Source of the DNA: Bacillus sp. es.034
GTDB taxonomy: Bacteria > Bacillota > Bacilli > Bacillales > Bacillaceae_B
NCBI RefSeq assembly: GCF_002563655.1
Contig: NZ_PDIY01000001.1
Location: forward strand, 1,212,001 to 1,276,000
Reading direction: 5' to 3'
DNA: 64,000 nucleotides
Shown here one piece after another: positions 17,069-25,238 of this stretch. Positions within the stretch are counted from its first letter, which is position 1. Each line of letters starts with the position of its first letter. A program made the translations under genes and the position numbers. The notes below the pieces were generated by a model that saw only the letters and a list, made by a program, of their open reading frames with translations, was not told the DNA's origin and did not search any database.

Positions 17069-18535
17069 TTGGAATTAACTGCTGCTCATTGGTTATATGC
17101 ATTCGTTACTGTACTTGTCATTGTTACGATGTTGTTTCGCAAGGGGGTTGTGCTACCAACCATAGTCGGGACCTTTTTAGTTGCGTGGCTATATAAAGGA
17201 TCCCTGGTTGGTGGCTTCATGGCGGTCTTTAACGCCAATCTGGTTGCGGCAAAGGAATTATTCAGCATCTTTTTGATTATTACCCTGATGGTCGCTTTAT
17301 TAAACTCTCTGAAAGATATTGGAGCGGACCAGAGGATGATTGTTCCAATCCAGAAGGTCATGATCAATGGCCATATTGCGTACTTTGTATTAATGGTTGT
17401 CACCTATGTTATTTCATTGTTCTTCTGGCCGACACCGGCTGTACCACTCATTTGTGCTCTGCTTGTTCCTGCTGCCATGCGTGCCGGTCTGCCGGCGATG
17501 GGGGCCGCTATGATCGTGGCCATTGCCGGACAGGGGATGGCGTTATCGTCGGACTATATCATGCAGGTCGCTCCGATGCTGACGGCCACTTCCGGAGGGA
17601 TGGAAACGGTGCAAGTTGCCGATAAAGCAATGATCTTATCGGTCATTACGGGGGTGACAGCCGTCGGGGTTGCTTATGCGATGATGTATAAGTCCATCGC
17701 AAAGCCCAATAGCGAAGAAGCGGAAAATGCGGTCAACTTATTAAATGCCATGACTGCTGATAAGAGAGGAGTAGAGGCTGAAGTATCTGCAGCGTCTGAG
17801 CTAGAAGTATACACAAGTAGAAAAGAAATTTGGGGGAAAGTGTTTGCTGTTCTCGTTCCACTGTCCATGCTTGCCGTCATGATTTTTATGTTTTCTACCA
17901 AGTTTAGTGACGCTGAGTCGGGGAGATTTGCAGGCGGGGACGGTGCTGCCTTTATAGGTGGAGTCGCAGCCGTACTGTTGATTTTGGCTTCCGTTGCTTT
18001 CCGCAGGATCCATGCATTGGATAAAATCGGTGACCACATTACAGACGGATTTGTTTTCGCGTTTCGTGCCATGGGTCCTGTTATCCCAATTGCCGGTTTC
18101 TTTTTCCTGGGCAGCTCGGATTTTACCGGATCTATTCTCTCGCTTGGGGAAGAAGCAGCCAAGCCAGCCTTCCTATTTGATCTGGTTCAGTCTGCACAGG
18201 CGTCCATTCCTGAAAACGCTTTCTTTAGCGCGTTTGGTATTCTTTTGGTTGGTATCATCACTGGCTTGGATGGTTCAGGCTTCTCAGGACTTCCTTTAGT
18301 GGGAGCATTATCCGGTGCCATGTCGAATACGGCAGGGGTTGATCCTGGAACGCTTGCAGCAATCGGGCAGATGGGATCTATATGGACAGGCGGTGGAACA
18401 CTTATCGCTTGGTCATCTCTTGTGGCAGTTGCAGGTTTTTGCGGCGTTTCAGTACTGGAGCTAGCCAGAAAAAATTTCATCCCCGTCATGACCGGGTTGG
18501 TGGTGGCCACTCTTGCAGCCATATTATTTATGTAG
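17069..18535 (+). CDS. Large polytopic permease, probable organic-acid transporter
   Basis: About 488 residues with 12 or more hydrophobic segments. The GGAAGGGTG at 17053-17062 fits the TTG at 17069; a GTG at 17060 overlaps the site itself. Conserved-looking re-entrant segments are FFWPTPAVPLICALLVPAAM in the first half and GLDGSGFSGLPLVGALSG plus GGGTLIAWSSL in the second. A polar loop around residues 215-255 separates the halves. The design is that of ion-coupled carboxylate permeases (GntP/CitMHS-like superfamily), but I cannot assign a family member. It is co-oriented with the creatininase and probably imports the substrate. Confidence 0.65.
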   Translation: MELTAAHWLYAFVTVLVIVTMLFRKGVVLPTIVGTFLVAWLYKGSLVGGFMAVFNANLVAAKELFSIFLIITLMVALLNSLKDIGADQRMIVPIQKVMINGHIAYFVLMVVTYVISLFFWPTPAVPLICALLVPAAMRAGLPAMGAAMIVAIAGQGMALSSDYIMQVAPMLTATSGGMETVQVADKAMILSVITGVTAVGVAYAMMYKSIAKPNSEEAENAVNLLNAMTADKRGVEAEVSAASELEVYTSRKEIWGKVFAVLVPLSMLAVMIFMFSTKFSDAESGRFAGGDGAAFIGGVAAVLLILASVAFRRIHALDKIGDHITDGFVFAFRAMGPVIPIAGFFFLGSSDFTGSILSLGEEAAKPAFLFDLVQSAQASIPENAFFSAFGILLVGIITGLDGSGFSGLPLVGALSGAMSNTAGVDPGTLAAIGQMGSIWTGGGTLIAWSSLVAVAGFCGVSVLELARKNFIPVMTGLVVATLAAILFM

Positions 18536-18579
18536 CCAAGCATAAAAATTATAATTTTTAAAAAAATCAGAAAAGTATA

Positions 18580-18608
18580 TTTACAAAATAAGATTCATAG
18601 GTTAGTAT
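18580..18608 (+). promoter_or_regulatory. Candidate promoter of the PqqC/TenA-like gene
   Basis: TTTACA (18580-18585), 17-base spacer, TAGTAT (18603-18608). Operator site 6 covers the expected transcription start. Confidence 0.4.
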
Positions 18609-18614
18609 AAAGTC

Positions 18615-18630
18615 AATGGTATACCAAAAG
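18615..18630. promoter_or_regulatory. GTATAC operator, site 6
   Basis: AATGGTATACCAAAAG, palindromic core GGTATACC 18618-18625, immediately downstream of the candidate promoter. Confidence 0.6.
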
Positions 18631-18720
18631 AACAAGCTAAAGTAGCTGTTTTCACGAACTGTATCTCTTTAGATGCTGGTACTTCAATCGAAAGGAAGAT
18701 ATAGTTGTTTTTTCAACATT

Positions 18721-18736
18721 ATTTGGTATACAAAAT
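18721..18736. promoter_or_regulatory. GTATAC operator, site 7
   Basis: ATTTGGTATACAAAAT, core GTATAC 18726-18731, 54 bases before the start codon. Together with site 6 it would allow cooperative binding or a second promoter control. Confidence 0.6.
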
Positions 18737-18789
18737 ACCCAATACAATGTGCAGGTAAGCTGCAGCATACTTTTAGGAGGAGAAGGATC

Positions 18790-19518
18790 ATGACAAAACT
18801 ATTATCTAAAGATGAATTCCGTAAAGAGCTGGAAGAAGCAATCAAGGGAAATCATAGTCAAAAGGCTCCTTTTACAGTCGCTTGGGCAGAAGGGAAGCTA
18901 GAGAGAAAGCACTTTGCGAAATGGGCAGAAAACCATTATCACTATGTAGGGCCTTTTGCGAACTATCTCTCTTACATTTATCACAACACACCTGATCATC
19001 CTAAATTCGAAGACGCGAAAGATTTCACACTTCAAAATATGTATGAAGAGGAAATTGCCGCAGATCGCCATACCGACCTACTGATTCGTTTTGCTGAAGC
19101 GTGCGGGACGACCGGTGATAGAATAAGAGATCCAAAGAATATGGCTGCAACCACGCTTGGATTGCAAAGCTGGTGCTATTCAGTGGCGGCACGTGAAAAC
19201 TTCGTAGTAGCTACGGCAGCATTAGTAGTAGGGCTGGAATCACAGGTACCTGATATTTACCGAAAACAAACGCCGGTCCTTCGTGAAAAGTATGGATTCA
19301 CTGATGAAGAAATTGAATTCTTCGACCTTCACATCGTATCGGATGAAATCCATGGAGAGCGTGGATACAAAATCGTCCTTGAGCATGCTGATACGCCGGA
19401 GCTTCAGCAGGAATGTTTGGAAATTGTCCGTGTAGGAGCGAAAATGCGCCGGATGTATATGGACGGATTATGGAAAGAATATCTTGAAAAAGATCTAGGT
19501 GCTCTTGTGGAGGCTTAA
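18790..19518 (+). CDS. Heme-oxygenase-like (PqqC/TenA/HDO) putative diiron oxidase
   Basis: 242 residues, all-helical, with AGGAGGAGAAGG before the ATG. Two motifs suggest a metal site of the HDO (heme-oxygenase-like diiron oxidase) superfamily: MYEEEIAADRHTDLL (Glu and His about seven apart) and DLHIVSDEIHGERGY (H-x3-D-x2-H), a signature of PqqC-like proteins. Known relatives oxidise, decarboxylate or N-hydroxylate small molecules with O2. Others (TenA, PqqC) are metal-free. Two 2Fe-2S ferredoxins and a ferredoxin reductase under the same operator type supply the expected electrons. I therefore favour an oxygenase acting on the imported compound. The reaction is unknown. Confidence 0.75.
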   Translation: MTKLLSKDEFRKELEEAIKGNHSQKAPFTVAWAEGKLERKHFAKWAENHYHYVGPFANYLSYIYHNTPDHPKFEDAKDFTLQNMYEEEIAADRHTDLLIRFAEACGTTGDRIRDPKNMAATTLGLQSWCYSVAARENFVVATAALVVGLESQVPDIYRKQTPVLREKYGFTDEEIEFFDLHIVSDEIHGERGYKIVLEHADTPELQQECLEIVRVGAKMRRMYMDGLWKEYLEKDLGALVEA

Positions 19519-19550
19519 GATACTTAGAACATATTAACAAATTAATAAGT

Positions 19551-19580
19551 GGCAGTTTCCTTGTATGGGAACTGCCATTT
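19551..19580 (+). terminator. Hairpin, probable partial terminator
   Basis: GGCAGTTTCC (19551-19560) pairs with GGGAACTGCC (19568-19575 region) with one mismatch, followed by ATTTGTT. It lies between the PqqC-like and aldehyde dehydrogenase genes. Confidence 0.5.
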
Positions 19581-19622
19581 GTTCATCATATCCCTAGAAA
19601 AGAATAGGAAAGGATGTTTCGA

Positions 19623-21086
19623 GTGCTAGTAGCAAAAGCCGAATTATACAAAAACTACATTAATGGTATATGGGAGGATTCCTCCAGTGAACAAACATTT
19701 ACCAGTCTTAATCCAGCCAATAAAGAAGAAGTGATCGGTGTTTTCCAGGCATCTACAATAGAGGATGTAAAAAGAGCCATTGAATCTGCGGATGCCGCTT
19801 TCCCTTCCTGGTCTGAAACGGCGCCTTCCAAGAGGGCAGCCATCCTGAACAGGGCAGCTCAATACTTAATTGATCATGTAGATCAATTTGCAAAAGAATT
19901 AACACTTGAAGAAGGTAAACCGATCGGGGCTGCCCGTGGAGAAGTACTCAGATCGGCTGAGACATTGAAGTATTATGCGGTTGAGGGGCAAAGCCATAGT
20001 GGTGAGACCTTCCCTCAGGATGATCCCAGCATGGATGTAACATCGAAGCTTGAACCGCTCGGTGTAATCACCGTCATCACTCCTTGGAATTTTCCATTAT
20101 CAATCCCTGCCCGTAAAATTGCACCTGCATTGATTACGGGAAATACGGTTGTGTTCAAACCGTCTTCGGAAACACCATTGGTTGCTTATCGATTAGTGGA
20201 AGCTTTGGTTCATGCCGGGCTTCCTGATGGAGTACTCAATTTCGTTACGGGGAACTCCCGTGAAATAGGTGACAGCCTGGTCGACCATCCAGCGGTGAAG
20301 GCTGTGACGTTTACAGGATCTACCGGCGCAGGGGAAAGAATTCACCGCAATGTGTCGTTTGATACGAGAACCCAGATGGAGCTTGGCGGTAAAAACCCAT
20401 TGATCGTGATGGAAGATGCCGATATTGACCTGGCAGCTACATTGACAGTGAATGGAGGCTATAATCTCAGCGGCCAGGCGTGTACGGGAACCAGTCGAGT
20501 GATTGTCATGAAAGAAGTCAAAGAAAGGTTCTTTGATGCTCTTGTGGAAAAAACGAAAAACCTCAAAATCGGTAATGGATTTGAAGAAGGTGTCACCGTT
20601 TGTCCGTTGGCAAGTGAGAAGCAGTTAACGAATGTATTGAAGTATATTGAAATCGGTAAAGAAGAGGGTGCCTCATTGCTATACGGTGGAGAGCATGTAA
20701 CGGAAGGGGAGTATGGAAACGGCTATTACGTACGTCCGGCCATTTTTACAGAAGTTGATCCTTCCATGAGGATTGCGAAGGAAGAAATCTTCGGCCCTGT
20801 CATCGCGGTAATCGAAGCAGCGGATTATGAAGAAGCAATTAAAGTGGCCAATGATGTTGAATATGGGCTTTCTGCTTCGATTGTAACCAATAATTTAAAA
20901 ACGGCCCAACAGTTTACGAAGGATATTAAGGCAGGCACCGTGAAAGTGAATCGAACAACAACCGGCAATCTGATGAATGCGCCATTTGGCGGCATCAAGA
21001 AATCAAGTACATCCACCTTCCGTGAATCAGGAAGAGCAGGTCTAGAATTCTTCACTCAAATCAAGACTGTATATATAGGATACTAA
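19623..21086 (+). CDS. NAD(P)-dependent aldehyde dehydrogenase, 2-oxoglutarate-semialdehyde type
   Basis: About 487 residues. AGGAAAGG at 19606-19613 touches the ATG at 19614 but is correctly placed for the GTG at 19623. Signatures are TPWNFPLSIPARKIAP, FTGSTGAGERI, MELGGKNPLIV (catalytic Glu), SGQACTGTSRV (catalytic Cys) and EEIFGPV. The C-terminal NAPFGGIKKSSTSTFRESG is shared with alpha-ketoglutarate semialdehyde dehydrogenases such as YcbD. It would oxidise an omega-semialdehyde acid to a dicarboxylate late in the pathway. HbpS and chromate-transporter-like genes follow with small gaps and no operator site, so they form one operon. Confidence 0.88.
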   Translation: MLVAKAELYKNYINGIWEDSSSEQTFTSLNPANKEEVIGVFQASTIEDVKRAIESADAAFPSWSETAPSKRAAILNRAAQYLIDHVDQFAKELTLEEGKPIGAARGEVLRSAETLKYYAVEGQSHSGETFPQDDPSMDVTSKLEPLGVITVITPWNFPLSIPARKIAPALITGNTVVFKPSSETPLVAYRLVEALVHAGLPDGVLNFVTGNSREIGDSLVDHPAVKAVTFTGSTGAGERIHRNVSFDTRTQMELGGKNPLIVMEDADIDLAATLTVNGGYNLSGQACTGTSRVIVMKEVKERFFDALVEKTKNLKIGNGFEEGVTVCPLASEKQLTNVLKYIEIGKEEGASLLYGGEHVTEGEYGNGYYVRPAIFTEVDPSMRIAKEEIFGPVIAVIEAADYEEAIKVANDVEYGLSASIVTNNLKTAQQFTKDIKAGTVKVNRTTTGNLMNAPFGGIKKSSTSTFRESGRAGLEFFTQIKTVYIGY

Positions 21087-21109
21087 AATTCTCTGGGGGT
21101 AACGATGAT

Positions 21110-21583
21110 ATGAAAACTGTTCTAAGAATTGAACTCGAAGAAGCGAAAGTAATCATAGAAGAAGCCAAAAGAAAATCAGCGGAAATCAACGTGCTTGAAA
21201 CCATCGCAGTTGTCGATGACGGCGGGCATGTGATTGCTCTTGAGCGTATGAACGGGGCCCGTATCACCGGTCCTGACATTGCGATTGCCAAAGCGTTTAC
21301 GGCAGCCGGCCATAAGCGTTCGACTCATTTATTTAACAAGGAACCGAACGGACCTGTCCTGCCTGGAAATGAAGCATTTGGCATTCAACAGATGCTTCCT
21401 GGGAAATTCGCTGTATTTGTTGGGGGATTCCCGATCGTAGTGAATGGGGAAGTAGTTGGGGGTATCGGGGTCAGCGGAGGTAATGGTGAACAGGATACGG
21501 CTGTAGGCACAGCAGCGTTGAAAGCATTGCAGTCTCACTTAAAGGGTTATGACGTCGTAACAGATGCAGATATTAAGAAGTAA
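21110..21583 (+). CDS. GlcG/HbpS-family protein
   Basis: 157 residues with CTGGGGGTAACG before the ATG. The fold signature is VVDDGGHVIALERMNGA followed by DIAIAKAFTAAGHKRST, PGNEAFGIQ, FVGGFPIVVNGEVVGGIGVSGG and DTAVGTAAL. The family includes the heme-binding HbpS, GlcG of glycolate operons, and the small subunit-like partners of several catabolic enzymes. No signal peptide is present, so it is intracellular here. It is often found next to dehydrogenases in degradation clusters, but its biochemical role is unclear. A role in binding a cofactor or in oxidative protection of the oxygenase is possible. Confidence 0.8.
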   Translation: MKTVLRIELEEAKVIIEEAKRKSAEINVLETIAVVDDGGHVIALERMNGARITGPDIAIAKAFTAAGHKRSTHLFNKEPNGPVLPGNEAFGIQQMLPGKFAVFVGGFPIVVNGEVVGGIGVSGGNGEQDTAVGTAALKALQSHLKGYDVVTDADIKK

Positions 21584-21633
21584 TTCTTTGCAGCCAAGGT
21601 CCTGACGATAAAATAGTGAAAGAAGGAGTAGGC

Positions 21634-22230
21634 ATGAAATCAAATTTGGACCTTGCGGTTGGTTTTGCCAGAACAGGAGTGACCGGATATGGAGGAGGGC
21701 CCTCCACCATACCACTGATTGAATATGAAGCAGTGAAGAAATACGAATGGATGACAGAGGACGAATTCGGCCAAACCTTGGCTCTGGCCAATACTCTGCC
21801 AGGGCCGATCGCGACAAAGATGGCTGCGTATATAGGATATAAAGTAAATGGCAGTCTGGGGGCTGTCGTAGCGATCCTTGCTCATATTCTGCCGTCTCTG
21901 TTCGGGATGGTGTTTATGCTTGGGCTACTATACAAGTACAGGACTTCTCCGATTGTAGGAGGAATGGTTCAGGGGGTAACGCCAATCATCGGGATCATGC
22001 TTCTTGAGATGGCGTACAAGTTTGCAGACAAGGCACGTAAAGGACTCGGACTGCCGATAGCATTTGGACTTGGCGGCGTCTCTCTTGTACTGATCCAGTT
22101 TCTTAATCTGCATCCGGGAATCATGATCGGGGCTTGTCTATTGGGGGCGTTTATCGTCGCTGTATATAAGAATAGAACGAAAAATGTATCCGAGGACATG
22201 TATGAGCAAAGAAAGGAAAAAAGCGTATGA
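21634..22230 (+). CDS. Chromate-transporter (CHR) family, first half-protein
   Basis: 198 residues. AGAAGGAG lies five bases before the ATG at 21634; the upstream in-frame GTG at 21616 is poorer. The CHR motifs FARTGVTGYGGGPSTIPLIE, TLPGPIATKMAAYIGY and HILPSLFGM are present, with five or six membrane segments. It overlaps the next gene by four bases (ATGA). Split CHR pairs work as heterodimers. Here the pair sits in a catabolic operon, so export of a toxic anion or transport of the pathway substrate or product is as likely as chromate resistance. Confidence 0.82.
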   Translation: MKSNLDLAVGFARTGVTGYGGGPSTIPLIEYEAVKKYEWMTEDEFGQTLALANTLPGPIATKMAAYIGYKVNGSLGAVVAILAHILPSLFGMVFMLGLLYKYRTSPIVGGMVQGVTPIIGIMLLEMAYKFADKARKGLGLPIAFGLGGVSLVLIQFLNLHPGIMIGACLLGAFIVAVYKNRTKNVSEDMYEQRKEKSV

Positions 22231-22760
22231 TTTATTGGGATATCTTCTGGGCATTTTTCATTTCGAACCTTCTTGGATATGGAGGAGGACCTTCAACGAT
22301 TCCTTTAATTCAAAATGAAGTGGTCAACCGCTATGATTGGATGACCCTCAACGAGTTTGGGGATCTGTTTGCAATCGCAAATGTTCTTCCCGGACCGATT
22401 GCGACAAAGATGGCAGGGTTTATCGGCTACGAAATGGGCGGCGTATTAGGGATGGTGATTGCTCTAGCAGCAACCATCCTGCCATCAGCGATCGCCGTCA
22501 TCATCCTTTTCAAATTCGTGAACTTATTTAAGGATTCCCCGCAGGTAAAGCTAATGACACTATCCGTACAGCCCGTCATTGCCATTTTACTTGGGGTACT
22601 GGCGTATCAATTCTTCCTATCTGCTTTTGAAAAAAGCGGAGTATTGCATCTTGTAATCCTTACTGCCGCAGGTTTCTTGGTTATGAAGAAGCTGAAAATC
22701 CACCCGGCAATCGTGATTGTATGTGCATTATTTTATGGAGGAATCTTTTTATCGAATTAA
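22227..22760 (+). CDS. Chromate-transporter (CHR) family, second half-protein
   Basis: 177 residues, start codon overlapping the stop of the first half. It repeats the family motif NLLGYGGGPSTIPLIQ and NVLPGPIATKMAGFIGYEMG, with five hydrophobic segments. The two halves are paralogous to each other and should assemble with opposite topology. A terminator follows at 22770, ending the aldehyde dehydrogenase operon. Confidence 0.82.
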   Translation: MIYWDIFWAFFISNLLGYGGGPSTIPLIQNEVVNRYDWMTLNEFGDLFAIANVLPGPIATKMAGFIGYEMGGVLGMVIALAATILPSAIAVIILFKFVNLFKDSPQVKLMTLSVQPVIAILLGVLAYQFFLSAFEKSGVLHLVILTAAGFLVMKKLKIHPAIVIVCALFYGGIFLSN

Positions 22761-22769
22761 TTGGAAGGG

Positions 22770-22797
22770 CGATCAAGTTCTGCTTGATCGTTTTTGC
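22770..22797 (+). terminator. Rho-independent terminator
   Basis: CGATCAAG (22770-22777), loop TTCTG, CTTGATCG (22783-22790), then TTTTTG. Confidence 0.85.
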
Positions 22798-22901
22798 TTT
22801 TCACCAATTCTACGCTAAAATATCTTAATAATATAAAAATGACAGAGTCTTTGATAATATAGAGAGACAAGTGATTTTATATCGAAGAAGGGGATAATGA
22901 A

Positions 22902-23579
22902 ATGAAGTGGGAAGAAGAGGAATTACTTTCAATCCGTGAGCGTGCATATATTTATTTAAAAGACCTGATTCTGGGCGGAGAATACAAGCCTGGAGACCGT
23001 CTGATCGAGAGAGAAGTAGCAAGTAAATTAAATATCAGCCGGACCCCCATTCGTGAAGCACTGTTCCGGCTTGAATCTCAAGGCTTCGTCAAGACAGTCC
23101 CAAGAAAAGGCGTCATAGTTTCCAATATATCGGAAGAAGAAGTCATTGAAGTGTTTACAATTCTTTCTTCCCTGGAGGTATTGGCGGCAAAGCTTGCCGC
23201 ACAGAAAATGGATGACGACATACAACAAGAATTCAATGATAAGGTTGAAAAGCTGGAAGCCTTGGAGAAAGGTGAGGCAGAAGGAATTGATACTGAACAT
23301 ATCGAGATGAATCTTCTCCTCTATAAAGCCGCCAAAAGCCCGAAGCTTTTCCAAATTCTTTCGGGATTGACCGATTATATTCAGATGTCTGCAAGTATGG
23401 GATATGAAACCCCGGGGCGCAGAAAGGAATCCTTAAAAGAACATATTCAAATCATGAAAGCGGTAAGGGATAAGGAAGCGGATATGGCCGAGTTCTTAAC
23501 AAAGATTCACATCGAAAACTCCAAAAAAGCCTATATCCATTTTATTGAAAAGCAAAAAGAAAAAGTGAAGAAAAAATAA
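22902..23579 (+). CDS. GntR/FCD-family repressor, probable regulator of the GTATAC sites
   Basis: 225 residues. The N-terminal winged helix shows GDRLIEREVASKLNISRTPI and REALFRLESQGFV, then PRKGVIVS. The C-terminal all-helical FCD domain carries EMNLLLYKAAKSPKL, SLKEHIQIMKAV and a late HIENSKKAYIHF, with His residues placed for a metal/ligand pocket. Members bind short palindromes such as TTGTATACAA or TGGT...ACCA, which matches the nine GTATAC sites in this region. It has its own promoter area and terminators on both sides. Repression relieved by a pathway acid is the expected mode; this is inference. Confidence 0.85.
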   Translation: MKWEEEELLSIRERAYIYLKDLILGGEYKPGDRLIEREVASKLNISRTPIREALFRLESQGFVKTVPRKGVIVSNISEEEVIEVFTILSSLEVLAAKLAAQKMDDDIQQEFNDKVEKLEALEKGEAEGIDTEHIEMNLLLYKAAKSPKLFQILSGLTDYIQMSASMGYETPGRRKESLKEHIQIMKAVRDKEADMAEFLTKIHIENSKKAYIHFIEKQKEKVKKK

Positions 23580-23584
23580 AGAGA

Positions 23585-23618
23585 GACTGTGTCTGAAGGA
23601 TGAGACACAGTCTTTTTT
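23585..23618 (+). terminator. Rho-independent terminator
   Basis: GACTGTGTCT (23585-23594) pairs with AGACACAGTC (23603-23612), followed by TTTTTT. Confidence 0.85.
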
Positions 23619-23648
23619 GTGGAGTGTTTATGCTGTCCGATGCTGAAA

Positions 23649-24455
23649 TCAAATTCCTATGATGACAGGGGAAGTGAGGTTATTCAGGGCCTTGCAAATG
23701 CTCATCGCCACAATGTAACCCGATTTCGGATTATCTGCTGACGGGGTATTCTGGATGGTCAATTCCACCTCGCCAAAGTATCCTTTTGCAATGATTTGGT
23801 GCGTATTATGAGTCACTTCCGGGTCTACCAGCACCTGTACTTTCGTTTGATCAAACCCTACACCTGCAATGCTGAGGGCCGCTGAAACATTCGTGCTCTG
23901 CGGAAAGAGCTTAGCAGATTCACGAGCCGTACCTTCATAGAGTGTAAACTCTTCACTGATGGTATCTAAATCTACTTTTTCTTCAGCAATCGTCCCTCTC
24001 CATGCTGAAGGAGGTTTACGGGTAATGAGCTTTACTTCCTCCAACTCATTAATAGTTGACGCAGCAATTCGATCCAGGCCTCCAATCGCAGCAGAAGGGA
24101 GAATCAATTTCCGGCCATGTTTCCTTGCTGCTTCGACGACATCATCATAAAGGTCTCCATCGGAGAACGCACCCACTGATACTGTTATGAAATGACTGCC
24201 AGCTGATAGGGCTTTTACTGCATATTGATAGACAGCATCGTGACCAGCACATTCTATGATCACATCTAATCCGGAAGAAAAGAACGTTTCCTCGCTATCT
24301 ACTACCATGAAACTCTCCGTCTTTAATTCTTCATATTGCTCAGAATTCCTTACTAGAATCGCATGTACCTCCGCCCCTTCTACCTTATCTTTCTTTATAT
24401 ATGAAACAACATCTTTTCCGATCGCACCATACCCGATTAATCCTACTTTTAACAT
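23649..24455 (-). CDS. L-aspartate dehydrogenase-like protein (NadX family)
   Basis: 268 residues from an ATG with GTGAGG eight bases upstream; an in-frame ATG at 24479 lacks a site. The Rossmann motif is VGLIGYGAIGKDVVSYI. Family signatures are PSAAIGGLDRIAA, RKPPSAWRGT and NTPSADNPKSGYIVA with a closing SPVIIGI. AspDH converts L-aspartate and NAD(P) to iminosuccinate. The imine would be a natural substrate for the RidA homologue at 25239. No quinolinate synthase genes are nearby, so catabolic use or a different amino-acid substrate is likely. Operator site 8 overlaps its predicted promoter. Confidence 0.8.
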   Translation of the reverse strand: MLKVGLIGYGAIGKDVVSYIKKDKVEGAEVHAILVRNSEQYEELKTESFMVVDSEETFFSSGLDVIIECAGHDAVYQYAVKALSAGSHFITVSVGAFSDGDLYDDVVEAARKHGRKLILPSAAIGGLDRIAASTINELEEVKLITRKPPSAWRGTIAEEKVDLDTISEEFTLYEGTARESAKLFPQSTNVSAALSIAGVGFDQTKVQVLVDPEVTHNTHQIIAKGYFGEVELTIQNTPSADNPKSGYIVAMSICKALNNLTSPVIIGI

Positions 24456-24485
24456 GATAGAATCCTCACTCCCATTCACTTGGAA

Positions 24486-24500
24486 TTTTGTATACCAAAA
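24486..24500. promoter_or_regulatory. GTATAC operator, site 8
   Basis: TTTTGTATACCAAAA, core 24490-24495, one base short of a perfect 16-bp palindrome. On the minus strand it starts just after a TATACT -10 that has a TTGAAT -35 at 17 bases, so bound repressor would block the AspDH-like gene. Confidence 0.7.
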
Positions 24501-24566
24501 AGTATAGCAGTAGAGGAACGGTTATTCAAATTTAAATTCAGAAAAATTAGAAATAACAAAAATATA

Positions 24567-24595
24567 TTGTCAGAAAATTTCGTTTGTGGTATATT
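24567..24595 (+). promoter_or_regulatory. Promoter of the second ferredoxin operon
   Basis: TTGTCA (24567-24572), 17-base spacer, TATATT (24590-24595). Operator site 9 overlaps the -10. Confidence 0.6.
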
Positions 24596-24606
24596 GTATA
24601 CCAAGA
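24592..24606. promoter_or_regulatory. GTATAC operator, site 9
   Basis: TATTGTATACCAAGA, core GTATAC 24596-24601, overlapping the -10 element and transcription start. Confidence 0.7.
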
Positions 24607-24628
24607 AGGATCAAGGGAGGAATACTCG

Positions 24629-24976
24629 ATGCCTAAAATCAATTATTCTACTAGCGGAAAAGTGCTGGATGTACCTGAAAACTCAAATATATTACGGATG
24701 TCTTTACGATACGATGGCGATCTTCCTAACAAATGCGGAGGGGGGATTTGCGGAAGCTGCCTTTGCAAGATCGAGGAGGGAGCGGAGAACCTGGACAATG
24801 TGAAGGTTCAGGAACGGAGAAAGCTTGGAGAAGAGTGGCTTGAGAAAGGGTATCGATTAGGGTGCCAAACATTTGTCACCGATGGGGATGTCACTCTTTC
24901 ATGGGATGAAGAAACCACAAAAGTCGTGAAGAAAAGAAAGCCGGACAAAATCCAAAAGCAAGTAGTCAATAAATAA
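24629..24976 (+). CDS. 2Fe-2S ferredoxin, second paralogue
   Basis: 115 residues. AAGGGAGG eight bases before the ATG at 24629 decides the start. Cluster ligands are C-G-G-G-I-C-G-S-C (C-x4-C-x2-C) around residues 36-44 and a fourth Cys in RLGCQT. It differs from the ferredoxin at 15878 in the cluster loop and the Lys-rich tail, so the two probably serve different partners or redox steps. It heads an operon with a small Cys protein, RidA, a ferredoxin reductase and a 4Fe-4S ferredoxin. This is a full NADPH-to-oxygenase electron route. Confidence 0.88.
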   Translation: MPKINYSTSGKVLDVPENSNILRMSLRYDGDLPNKCGGGICGSCLCKIEEGAENLDNVKVQERRKLGEEWLEKGYRLGCQTFVTDGDVTLSWDEETTKVVKKRKPDKIQKQVVNK

Positions 24977-25008
24977 GAACAACACATTAAATGGAAGAGG
25001 TGTAGCGA

Positions 25009-25191
25009 ATGTGGACATGTAAAAAACATGTAACGGAAGCAATTGAGCTATTGGATGTCCCTCATATCCGCAAGGCTCCGGAGGGTGTGAAATGTTCCTT
25101 TTGCAATAAACAAGCAAGCCTCAATGTGTTCTATTCTCATCAACCCAGTACATTCAAAACTAAAAGGGAAACGTTCTTGCAAACATCATAA
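25009..25191 (+). CDS. Small Cys/His protein with a zinc-knuckle-like motif
   Basis: 60 residues with GAAGAGGTG before the ATG. Potential metal ligands are C-x2-H at the N-terminus (TCKKH), a His in VPHIRK and C-x2-C in VKCSFCNKQA, consistent with one zinc site or an iron site. The C-terminal half is polar. It lies between ferredoxin and RidA genes with gaps of 32 and 47 bases. I do not recognise a named family. A rubredoxin is excluded because only one C-x2-C pair is present. Confidence 0.6.
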   Translation: MWTCKKHVTEAIELLDVPHIRKAPEGVKCSFCNKQASLNVFYSHQPSTFKTKRETFLQTS

Positions 25192-25238
25192 TCTGCTGCT
25201 TCTTGAATCAATGGCGGTAGCCAGGAAGGAAGATCGAT

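Noticed and set aside
18790..19518. Thiaminase II (TenA) of thiamine salvage
   Set aside because: No thiamine genes or TPP riboswitch nearby, and the H-x3-D-x2-H motif fits PqqC/HDO proteins better.
21634..22760. A chromate resistance determinant
   Set aside because: The family match is good but the operon holds catabolic genes and no reductase or ChrB regulator, so I keep only the family name.
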